Assembly (NCBI RefSeq): GCF_030388665.1 | Contig: NZ_CP128846.1 | Span: forward strand, 2,954,001-3,018,000 | Reading direction: 5' to 3' | Length of the DNA: 64,000 bases | Origin: Streptomyces flavofungini | GTDB taxonomy: Bacteria > Actinomycetota > Actinomycetes > Streptomycetales > Streptomycetaceae | Shown here: positions 25,823 through 32,838 of the stretch, piece after piece | Layout of the letters: every line of letters begins with the position of its first letter | Numbering within the stretch: the stretch's first letter is position 1 | Position numbers and translations under genes: made by a program | Notes under the pieces: generated by a model | Told to the model about the DNA's origin: nothing | What the model saw: only the letters and a program-made list of their open reading frames with translations | Databases searched by the model: none

Positions 25823-25834
25823 TAGAATCGATTC
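25823..25834 (+). promoter_or_regulatory. absC leaderless -10 with GAATCGATTC palindrome
   Basis: TAGAAT (25823-25828) lies seven bases before the absC ATG and overlaps the perfect palindrome GAATCGATTC (25825-25834). There is no ribosome site. Autorepression by AbsC at this palindrome is possible. Confidence 0.5.
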
Positions 25835-25835
25835 C

Positions 25836-26312
25836 ATGGAGACCGAGACGGCCCCGCAGTGGCTGACCGACGAGGAACAGTGCGCCTGGCGCACCCACGT
25901 GGAGGTCAACAGGATGCTGACGTACCAGCTGGAGAAGGATCTCCAGCCGTTCAACCTCACCATGAACGACTACGACATCCTCGTACATCTCTCCGAGTCC
26001 GAAGACCACAGGATGCGCATGAGCGACCTCGCGGCCGCCACCCTGCAGTCCAAGAGCCGGCTCTCCCACCAGATCACCCGCATGGAGAACGCGGGCCTGG
26101 TCCGCCGGGAGAACTGCGAGTCCGACCGACGCGGCCTGTTCACCGTGCTCACCGACGAGGGCATGGACACCATGAAGCGCGTCGCACCGCACCATGTCGC
26201 CTCCGTGCGGCAGCACTTCGTCGACCTGATCTCACCCGAGGCGCTCAGCGACCTCCACAAGGCACTGACGCCGATCGCGGAACACCTGCGCGGACTGCGC
26301 GGCAAGCCATGA
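25836..26312 (+). CDS. absC: MarR-family regulator AbsC
   Basis: A 158-residue MarR protein, the length of S. coelicolor AbsC. It starts METETAPQWLTDEEQCAWRT; the winged helix covers about 55-105 (MSDLAAATLQSKSRLSHQIT, then RRENCESDRRG as the wing). AbsC is a zinc-linked regulator of antibiotic production that controls coelibactin and zinc-uptake genes in S. coelicolor. Identification is by remembered sequence similarity and by scy, filP and nucS lying further on in the expected order. It reads alone, downstream of the AIM24 operon, from a leaderless-type promoter. Confidence 0.9.
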   Translation: METETAPQWLTDEEQCAWRTHVEVNRMLTYQLEKDLQPFNLTMNDYDILVHLSESEDHRMRMSDLAAATLQSKSRLSHQITRMENAGLVRRENCESDRRGLFTVLTDEGMDTMKRVAPHHVASVRQHFVDLISPEALSDLHKALTPIAEHLRGLRGKP

Positions 26313-26403
26313 CGCTGTCGCTGTGACGTAGCGGGGCAGGGCGGGCGAACCCCGCCGCTTCAGCGCTCCCCCGGAGGCACACTGTCACACTGCGGGCCGT
26401 CAG

Positions 26404-26440
26404 TGGCTGGGCGCGCAGTTCCCCGCGCCCCTTCGGGGCG
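26404..26440. repeat. Dispersed GC-rich intergenic repeat, copy 2 (inverted)
   Basis: Reverse complement of the 2747-2794 element, with core CGCGCAGTTCCCCGCGCC. It lies between the convergent absC and kinase genes and may serve as a terminator. Confidence 0.75.
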
Positions 26441-26441
26441 C

Positions 26442-28022
26442 TCACCCACCGCGAGGCTCGGCGATCGGTAGGCGCAGGGTGAAGCGGGCTCCGCCGGTCG
26501 GGGCTTCGTCGACCGTGAGGGTGCCGCCGTGGCGCGTGGCCACATCGCGGGCGATGGCGAGACCGAGACCCGCGCCTCCCTCATCACGGCTGCGCGCGTC
26601 GTCGAGCCGTACGAACCGCTCGAAGATGCGTTCCCGCTCCTCCCGCGGCACCCCGCCGCCGTCGTCCGCCACCTCAAGCACGGCCCAGACCCCGTCGGCC
26701 CGCGTGGTGACCGTGACCCGGGAGCGGGTGTGCCGCTGGGCGTTGGTCACGAGGTTGCCGAGCACCCGCGCCAACTGACCGCGGGAACCGGCCACTTCGA
26801 CGCTCTTGAGGTCCGTCGTCACAGCCACCCTGTCCCCCGTGCGCTGCGACAGCTCCTCACGGGCCAGGGCCGCCAGATCCACCCGGCCCCGGCCGGGCTT
26901 CTCACCGGCGTCGAGGCGGGCGAGCAGCAGCAGGTCGGCGGCCAGCTCCTGGAGGCGCACGGTGTCCTCGACGGCGCCGGGCACGTCCAGGAGGTCCGGG
27001 TGGGCGGCGCCCACCTCCAGCTGGGTGCGCAGCGAGGCGATGGGGCTGCGCAGCTCGTGGGAGGCGTCGGCGACGAAGCGGCGCTGGCGCTCCACCGAGG
27101 TCTGGAGGGCCGCCAGGGTCTCGTTCGTGGTCCGGGCCAGGCGCGCGATCTCGTCGTGCGTGTCCGGCTCGGGCACCCGGCGCGCCAGGTCCTCGGACGC
27201 GGTGATCGCTGCCATCTCGGCGCGGATCGCGTCCACGGGCCCGAGCGCGCGGCGCGTGACCAGCCAGGTCACGCCCGCGATCACGGCGAGAAGCACCGGG
27301 AAGCCGATGAGCATCGCGGTCAACGCGGTGTTCACGGCGCTCCGTTCGGCGGTCAGGGGGGCGCCGGCGTGGACGGTGAGCTCGCCTCTGGCGTCGGTGT
27401 TCACGCGCACGCTGGCGAAGCGGTAGTCCTGGGTCTCGCCGTCGACGGTGGCCGAGCCCTCGCCCGTGCGGGTCTCGTCGGAGATGTCTCCGGGCTTGAG
27501 CGCGTCGCCGTCGCTGCCGGAGTCCTCGGCGGCGTCCTCAGCGGCGTCCTCAGCGGCCTCCCGGCGGTCCTCGGCGGCTTCGCTCTCGCTGTCGGAGTCG
27601 TCCGCGTCATCCCCGTCGTCGTCGGAGTCGGTCTCCGTCGGCGTGGGCTTCGGCGACTGCGGGGACTTCGAGGCGTCGGGCTTCGGGGTCCGGGCGGCGG
27701 GATCGGGTCGTACGGCGCCGACTCCCGTGCCCGTCACCCGCTCCAGCTCGTCGCTGGCCGCGACCAGCTTGCCCTTCTCGTTCACGACCTGGACGGGGTT
27801 GTCCTCGCCGTCCGGGAGCTTCAGCTTGTCGTAGGCCGCGTTCCCCGCGAACTGCGCGGCCACCTCGCGGGCGGCCGAGTCGGCCTGCGCGTCGGCCTGG
27901 TCGATGAGGCTCGCGCGCAGCGAAAGGAGCACGGCGGCCCCGGCGGCGACCAGGGCGAGCGCCACGACGAGGGTCGCGCCCACGGTCGCGCGGGCGCGCA
28001 CGGAGCCCAGCAGCCTCCTCAT
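26442..28022 (-). CDS. Sensor histidine kinase with acidic extracytoplasmic insert
   Basis: A 526-residue kinase. TM1 (13-34) and TM2 (235-256) enclose a 200-residue sensor region whose centre (about 105-172) is low-complexity: a Pro/Lys/Ser part, then a Glu/Asp run with AAEDAAEDAAED encoded by 12-bp repeats. HAMP, the H-box [13 protein letters not shown] with His322 and a full ATPase domain (DDGGGV, GAGLGLAIA) follow. The start overlaps the regulator stop by ATGA (28019-28022). The acidic insert resembles the acidic part of the divergent PepSY protein, suggesting a shared cation or basic ligand; that is inference. Confidence 0.88.
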   Translation of the reverse strand: MRRLLGSVRARATVGATLVVALALVAAGAAVLLSLRASLIDQADAQADSAAREVAAQFAGNAAYDKLKLPDGEDNPVQVVNEKGKLVAASDELERVTGTGVGAVRPDPAARTPKPDASKSPQSPKPTPTETDSDDDGDDADDSDSESEAAEDRREAAEDAAEDAAEDSGSDGDALKPGDISDETRTGEGSATVDGETQDYRFASVRVNTDARGELTVHAGAPLTAERSAVNTALTAMLIGFPVLLAVIAGVTWLVTRRALGPVDAIRAEMAAITASEDLARRVPEPDTHDEIARLARTTNETLAALQTSVERQRRFVADASHELRSPIASLRTQLEVGAAHPDLLDVPGAVEDTVRLQELAADLLLLARLDAGEKPGRGRVDLAALAREELSQRTGDRVAVTTDLKSVEVAGSRGQLARVLGNLVTNAQRHTRSRVTVTTRADGVWAVLEVADDGGGVPREERERIFERFVRLDDARSRDEGGAGLGLAIARDVATRHGGTLTVDEAPTGGARFTLRLPIAEPRGG

Positions 28023-28753
28023 CGGGGAGCCTCCAGTCGGTATCCGGCGCCGCGGACGGTCTTGATGAGCGGGGCGCCGAGCTTGCGGCGCAGCGCGCTC
28101 ACGTACACCTCGACGATGTTGGGGTCGCCCTCGTACGCGAAGTCCCAGACGTGGTCCAGGATGTCGGCCTTGGACACCACCTGGCCCGCCTTGACGAGGA
28201 GCTGCTCCAGGACGGCGAACTCCTTCGCGGTGAGGGTGATCTCCGTGCCGGGTTCGCCGTCGCCCGCGCCGCGCACCACGCGCCGGGCCGCGGTGTCGAT
28301 CCGCAGGTCGCCGAGGACGTGGACGGGCGAGGGGGACGATGCGCGGCGACGCAGCAGGGCCTTCACGCGGGCGACGAGGACGACGTACGAGAACGGCTTC
28401 GTCAGGTAGTCGTCGGCGCCGGTGTCCAGGCCCTCGGCCTCGTCGTACTCGCCGTCCTTCGCCGTGAGCATCAGGATCGGTACGTCGTGGCCCGCGGCGC
28501 GCAGGGTCGAGCAGACGCGGTAGCCGTTCATGCCCGGGAGCATGATGTCCAGGATCAGCAGGTCGTACGAGCCCTCCGTGGCGCGGTGCAGACCGTCCAC
28601 GCCGTCGTGGACGACGTCGACGGCGTAGCCCTCGGCCATCAGGCCCTTGGCCAGGGAGAGGGCAAGACGCTTCTCGTCTTCCACGATCAGCAACCGAAAG
28701 GGGTGACGCGCAGCGTCTCGAACAGGGTGGTGGTGGGAGACGGGCGGGAGCAT
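28019..28753 (-). CDS. OmpR-family response regulator
   Basis: A 244-residue regulator. Receiver with phospho-acceptor Asp69 (LLILDIMLPG) and TKPF lysine; winged-helix output domain ending IKTVRGAGYRLEAPR. The N-terminus has a short His-rich lead (VSHHHP). An internal start near residue 17 is possible, since the receiver begins FRLLIVEDE. It is divergent from the PepSY gene over a cluster of TTCAGG hexamers, its likely own binding sites. Confidence 0.9.
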   Translation of the reverse strand: MLPPVSHHHPVRDAARHPFRLLIVEDEKRLALSLAKGLMAEGYAVDVVHDGVDGLHRATEGSYDLLILDIMLPGMNGYRVCSTLRAAGHDVPILMLTAKDGEYDEAEGLDTGADDYLTKPFSYVVLVARVKALLRRRASSPSPVHVLGDLRIDTAARRVVRGAGDGEPGTEITLTAKEFAVLEQLLVKAGQVVSKADILDHVWDFAYEGDPNIVEVYVSALRRKLGAPLIKTVRGAGYRLEAPR

Positions 28754-28756
28754 GCG

Positions 28757-28824
28757 TTCAGGATGCCCGAGCCGACCTGAAGAGTTCTTCAGGTTCCTTC
28801 AGGAGCGCTTCAGGAACGTTCAGG
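28757..28824. promoter_or_regulatory. TTCAGG hexamer array between regulator and PepSY genes
   Basis: Four head-to-tail TTCAGG hexamers start at 28788, 28798, 28809 and 28819 (spacing 10, 11, 10). A fifth is at 28757-28762, 31 bp (three turns) upstream, and an inverted copy CCTGAA at 28776-28781. Helical phasing on one DNA face is what two tandem OmpR-type dimers would use. The array lies between the divergent regulator and PepSY genes. Confidence 0.75.
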
Positions 28825-28887
28825 CAACTTGGTTCTCGTCGGAACGGAGGGCCCCGCCGAGGGGCCAACCACTCGGGAGGAACCCTC

Positions 28888-29601
28888 ATGAAGCGCAACA
28901 TCGTCATCGCCACCGTCGTCGCCGCCACGCTCGTCGGAGGCGGAACCGCGGCAGCCTTCGCGCTGGGCGGCGACGACGAGTCGTCGGCGGACAAGTCGAG
29001 CGTGCAGCTGAAGCACGACGACAGCAGGGTGAACGACGACCGGGACGACGCGGACGACGCCGCTGAGGACGCCGCGGACGACGACCGGGACGACGCCCGT
29101 GAGGACGCCCGCGAGGCCCAGGGCGACAAGGCCGAGAACGCCGCCGAGGCGAAGGGCGCGAAGGTCGACGCCGCCGAGGCCGTCGCCGCCGCGCTGAAGG
29201 CGAAGTCCGGCACCGCGGTCTCCGTCGACCTCGACGACGACAACGGCGGCCTGGTCTGGGACGTCGACGTCCTCGGCAAGGACGGCCGGACCTGGCACAG
29301 CGTCCAGGTCGACCCGGGTACGGGCAAGGTCCTCGGCTCGCACGTCGAGCGGGACGACGACGGGGACGACGCCGCGGAGGACGCGCGGATCGCGGCCGCC
29401 CTCAAGGGCGCGTCGGTCACCGCGGGCGAGGCAGCGAAGGCCGCCGCCGACAAGGGCAAGGTGACCTCCGTGGACGTCGACGACGACGGCGCCCGCCTGA
29501 ACGTCTGGGACGTCGAGACCACGTCGGCCGACGGCACCGAGGCCCACTGGAACGTGGACCTCAAGACCGGCAAGGTCACCGCCGACCGCTACGACGACTG
29601 A
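28888..29601 (+). CDS. Exported acidic PepSY-domain protein
   Basis: A 237-residue protein with a signal peptide (1-26, MKRNIVIATVVAATLVGGG) and GGAGGAA before the ATG. A long Asp/Glu-rich region follows (about 28-90), then two PepSY-like repeats, each with a W-x-V(D) strand and a D-x-GTGKV or D-x-KTGKV turn (VDPGTGKVLG and VDLKTGKVTA). PepSY proteins often inhibit proteases or bind ligands at the envelope. It is divergent from a two-component system over the TTCAGG array and is its likely main target. Confidence 0.86.
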   Translation: MKRNIVIATVVAATLVGGGTAAAFALGGDDESSADKSSVQLKHDDSRVNDDRDDADDAAEDAADDDRDDAREDAREAQGDKAENAAEAKGAKVDAAEAVAAALKAKSGTAVSVDLDDDNGGLVWDVDVLGKDGRTWHSVQVDPGTGKVLGSHVERDDDGDDAAEDARIAAALKGASVTAGEAAKAAADKGKVTSVDVDDDGARLNVWDVETTSADGTEAHWNVDLKTGKVTADRYDD

Positions 29602-29638
29602 CCTCCGGCGGCCTGAGCCGCACCCTTCCACAAAGCCG

Positions 29639-29670
29639 GCCCCCGCCACTGCCCCCCCGGTGGCGGGGGC
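29639..29670. terminator. Bidirectional terminator between PepSY gene and meaB
   Basis: CCCCCGCCAC (29640-29649) pairs perfectly with GTGGCGGGGG (29660-29669); a flanking G-C pair extends it. It lies between convergent genes. Confidence 0.7.
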
Positions 29671-29680
29671 TTCCCCTGTC

Positions 29681-29791
29681 CGCCCAAGCCGACGCGAGCC
29701 CCTCCACCAGCGAAGCCCGCCCAAGCCGACGCGAGCCCCTCCACCAGCGAAGCCCGCCTAAGCCGACGTGAGCCCCTCCACCAGCGAATCC
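29681..29791. repeat. 37-bp tandem triplication covering the meaB 3' end
   Basis: Three head-to-tail 37-bp units at 29681-29717, 29718-29754 and 29755-29791. The first two are identical and non-coding; the third, differing at three positions, encodes the last residues and stop of meaB. Since 37 is not a multiple of three, extra copies would shift frame if translated. Confidence 0.9.
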
Positions 29792-30714
29792 GCCGCCGCG
29801 TAAGGGTCGAGCTCCCCCGCCACGATCCGCTCGGCCAGTGCGCCGAGGCGTACGTCCCCGTGCAGGTCCGCGATCCGCTCCCGCAGGGCCGTGACGGCGA
29901 TCGCCTCGACCTCGCCCGCCGCGCGGGCGGTCCGGCGGGAGGCGAGGACGCCCCGCTCCTCCATCCACGCCCGGTGCTTCTCCAGGGCCTCGACGAGTTC
30001 GTCGGTGCCCTCACCCCGGGCGGCGACCGTCTTGACGATGGGGGGCCGCCAGTCCCCGGGGGAGCGGGACTCCCCGAGGCCCAGCATGTGGTTCAGCTCG
30101 CGCGCGGTCGCGTCCGCGCCGTCGCGGTCGGCCTTGTTGACGACGTACACATCGCCGATCTCCAGGATTCCGGCCTTCGCCGCCTGGATCCCGTCGCCCA
30201 TGCCGGGCGCGAGCAGGACCACCGACGTGTCGGCCTGCGCGGCGATCTCCACCTCGGACTGCCCGACGCCGACCGTCTCCACCAGGATCACGTCGCAGCC
30301 GGCGGCGTCGAGCACGCGAATGGCCTGGGGCGCGGCCCAGGCCAGCCCTCCGAGGTGGCCGCGGGTGGCCATGGAGCGGATGTAGACGCCGGGGTCGGAC
30401 GCGTGGTCCGACATCCGGACGCGGTCGCCGAGCAGCGCGCCGCCGGAGAACGGCGACGACGGGTCCACGGCGAGTACCCCGACCCGCTTCCCGGCCCGCC
30501 GGTACGCGCTGACCAGCGCCGACGTCGACGTGGACTTGCCGACGCCGGGCGATCCGGTGAGGCCGACGACGTACGCGTGCCCGGCGAGCGGAGCCAGCGC
30601 CGCCATCACCTCGCGCAGCTGCGGCGACGCCCCCTCGACCAGCGAGATGAGCCGGGCCACGGCCCGCGGCCTGCCCTCTCGGGCCTGCGCGACGAGGGAG
30701 GGGACGTCCTGCAT
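29758..30714 (-). CDS. meaB: Methylmalonyl-CoA mutase-associated GTPase MeaB
   Basis: A 318-residue G3E GTPase. Walker A GSPGVGKST at 54-62, switch and base motifs DPSSPFSGGALLGDRVRM, ETVGVGQSE (metal-binding switch) and NKAD at 193-196. MeaB guards adenosylcobalamin mutases, controlling cofactor loading and protecting against inactivation. It is downstream of a thiolase on the same strand (84-bp gap) and could serve icmA at 9-10.7 kb or a methylmalonyl-CoA mutase elsewhere. GGAG six bases before the ATG. Its 3' end is tandemly triplicated. Confidence 0.93.
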   Translation of the reverse strand: MQDVPSLVAQAREGRPRAVARLISLVEGASPQLREVMAALAPLAGHAYVVGLTGSPGVGKSTSTSALVSAYRRAGKRVGVLAVDPSSPFSGGALLGDRVRMSDHASDPGVYIRSMATRGHLGGLAWAAPQAIRVLDAAGCDVILVETVGVGQSEVEIAAQADTSVVLLAPGMGDGIQAAKAGILEIGDVYVVNKADRDGADATARELNHMLGLGESRSPGDWRPPIVKTVAARGEGTDELVEALEKHRAWMEERGVLASRRTARAAGEVEAIAVTALRERIADLHGDVRLGALAERIVAGELDPYAAADSLVEGLTSA

Positions 30715-30798
30715 TGCGGCTCCGTTCCGTGCGTACGTCTACATCTGCGACTGCGACTGCGACTGCGAGAAGGCGTCAGCGGTACCGAGGGACCGGCC

Positions 30799-32001
30799 TC
30801 AGCTCTTCGCCACCTTCAGGATGAGCGCGTCACCCTGGCCACCGCCGCCGCACAGCGCCGCCGCGCCGACGCCGCCGCCGCGCCGCTTCAGCTCCAGGGC
30901 CAGGTGCAGGACGAGGCGGGCGCCGGACATGCCGATCGGGTGCCCGAGGGCGATGGCCCCGCCGTTGACGTTCACCTTTTCCGTGGACACCCCGAGGTCC
31001 TTCATTGACTGGACCGCGACGGCGGCGAAGGCCTCGTTGATCTCGATGAGGTCGAGGTCGTCGACGGTCAGGCCCTCCTTCTTCAGGGCGTGCCGGATGG
31101 CGTTCGACGGCTGCGACTGGAGGGAGTTGTCGGGGCCCGCGACATTGCCGTGCGCGCCGATCTCCGCGATCCAGGCGAGGCCGAGCTCCTGGGCCTTGGC
31201 CTTGCTCATCACGACGACGGCGGCGGCGCCGTCGGAGATCTGCGAGGCGGTGCCCGCGGTGATGGTGCCGTCCTTGGCGAAGGCGGGGCGCAGCTTGCCG
31301 AGCGACTCGGCGGTGGTCTCGGCGCGGATGCCCTCGTCGCGGGAGACGAGGACCGGGTCGCCCTTGCGCTGCGGGACCTCGACGGGGGTGATCTCGGCGT
31401 CGAAGGTGCCGTTCTTCTGGGCGGCGGCGGCGCGCTGGTGGGAGAGGGCGCCGATCTCGTCCTGCTCGGGGCGGGCGATGCCGAGGCGGGTGTTGTGCTT
31501 CTCCGTGGACTCGCCCATGGCGATGTGCTCGAAGGGGTCGGTGAGGCCGTCGTGGGCCATCGCGTCGAGCATCTCGATCGCGCCGTACTTGTAGCCCTCG
31601 CGGGACTTGGGGAGCAGGTGCGGGGCGTTGGTCATGGACTCCTGGCCGCCCGCGACGACGATGTCGAACTCACCGGCGCGGATCAGCTGGTCGGCGAGGG
31701 CGATGGCGTCGAGGCCGGAGAGGCACACCTTGTTGACGGTGAGCGCGGGGACGTTCATGGGGATGCCCGCCTTGACGGCGGCCTGGCGCGCCGGGATCTG
31801 CCCCGCCCCGGCCTGGAGCACCTGCCCCATGATCACGTACTGCACCTGGTCGCCGCCGATGCCCGCCCGGTCCAGCGCCGCCTTGATCGCGAAGCCGCCG
31901 AGGTCCGCGCCGGAGAAGGACTTGAGCGAGCCGAGCAGACGCCCCATGGGCGTGCGCGCGCCCGCGACGATCACTGAGGTGGTTCCGGTCGTTCCAGACA
32001 T
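30799..32001 (-). CDS. Acetyl-CoA C-acetyltransferase (thiolase)
   Basis: A 400-residue type II thiolase. Nucleophile Cys93 is in [12 protein letters not shown]; the C-terminal catalytic motifs are [17 protein letters not shown] (His) and CGGGGQG (Cys). It condenses two acetyl-CoA to acetoacetyl-CoA or reverses this, feeding butyryl-CoA and ethylmalonyl-CoA routes. A CTGCGA microrepeat lies between it and meaB. Divergent from mce across about 150 bp containing TTTACTCGAATGTACTGAG. Confidence 0.92.
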   Translation of the reverse strand: MSGTTGTTSVIVAGARTPMGRLLGSLKSFSGADLGGFAIKAALDRAGIGGDQVQYVIMGQVLQAGAGQIPARQAAVKAGIPMNVPALTVNKVCLSGLDAIALADQLIRAGEFDIVVAGGQESMTNAPHLLPKSREGYKYGAIEMLDAMAHDGLTDPFEHIAMGESTEKHNTRLGIARPEQDEIGALSHQRAAAAQKNGTFDAEITPVEVPQRKGDPVLVSRDEGIRAETTAESLGKLRPAFAKDGTITAGTASQISDGAAAVVVMSKAKAQELGLAWIAEIGAHGNVAGPDNSLQSQPSNAIRHALKKEGLTVDDLDLIEINEAFAAVAVQSMKDLGVSTEKVNVNGGAIALGHPIGMSGARLVLHLALELKRRGGGVGAAALCGGGGQGDALILKVAKS

Positions 32002-32148
32002 GTGGCACGGCCCCTTCCAGCTGGGGAGCTGAGGAGAGTGAACGAGGGTTTACTCGAATGTACTGAGCGGTACGGCGCACGTCACCGGGCAGCCGGTGTG
32101 ATCGCGCGCACGTTGCGTAATCACGGTCGGGGGCGCTGCACTTGAAGC

Positions 32149-32589
32149 ATGCTGACGCGAATCGACCACATCGGGATCGCCTGCCGGAACCTCGACGAGA
32201 CCGTCGAGTTCTATCGTGCTACGTACGGTTTCGAGGTGTTCCACACCGAGGTCAACGAAGAGCAGGGCGTGCGCGAGGCCATGCTGAAGATCAACGAGAC
32301 CTCGGACGGCGGCGCCTCCTACCTCCAGCTCCTCGAACCCACGCGCGAGGACTCCGCCGTCGGCAAGTGGCTGGCCAAGAACGGCGAGGGCGTGCACCAC
32401 ATCGCCTTCGGCACGGCCGACGTCGACGGCGACGCCGCGGCCATCAGGGACAAGGGCGTGCGGGTGCTCTACGACCAGCCGCGCATCGGCTCCATGGGGT
32501 CCCGGATCACCTTCCTGCACCCGAAGGACTGCCACGGCGTCCTCACCGAACTCGTGACTTCCGCGCCCGCCGAAGAGACGGAGCACTGA
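32149..32589 (+). CDS. mce: Methylmalonyl-CoA epimerase
   Basis: A 146-residue vicinal-oxygen-chelate protein made of two beta-alpha-beta3 modules. Metal ligands of the family are visible: His7 (IDHIGIA), Gln60 (YLQLLEP), His83/84 (VHHIAF) and Glu134 (LTELV). It interconverts (2R)- and (2S)-methylmalonyl-CoA, needed both for propionate breakdown and for polyketide extender supply. Divergent from the thiolase; meaB and icmA are nearby, a short-acyl-CoA neighbourhood. Confidence 0.93.
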   Translation: MLTRIDHIGIACRNLDETVEFYRATYGFEVFHTEVNEEQGVREAMLKINETSDGGASYLQLLEPTREDSAVGKWLAKNGEGVHHIAFGTADVDGDAAAIRDKGVRVLYDQPRIGSMGSRITFLHPKDCHGVLTELVTSAPAEETEH

Positions 32590-32838
32590 CCCCCACATAT
32601 CCGGGCCGGTAGGGTTGGGGGCGGCCGTCCGAACCGCTGGGCGGTCGCTTGCCGGGGTCCGGGTTTCGGGGGACGAGCATCGGGGCAGCAGCCCGAGCTC
32701 CGCTGTTGATCTGACACCATTCTCCGGGGGCCCCGTTCTGCGGACGGACGGGGCTCGTGCGTCAGGGACATGAGACCAGGATCGGGGTCTCCCCTGCTCG
32801 AGCGAAGCCGAGAGCTTGGGGAAGGATGGGACCGCGCA

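Noticed and set aside
28757..28824. TTCAGG repeats as a CRISPR-like or minisatellite array
   Set aside because: The units are hexamers at helical spacing in a promoter, with non-repeated spacers of 4-5 bases; regulator sites explain them better.
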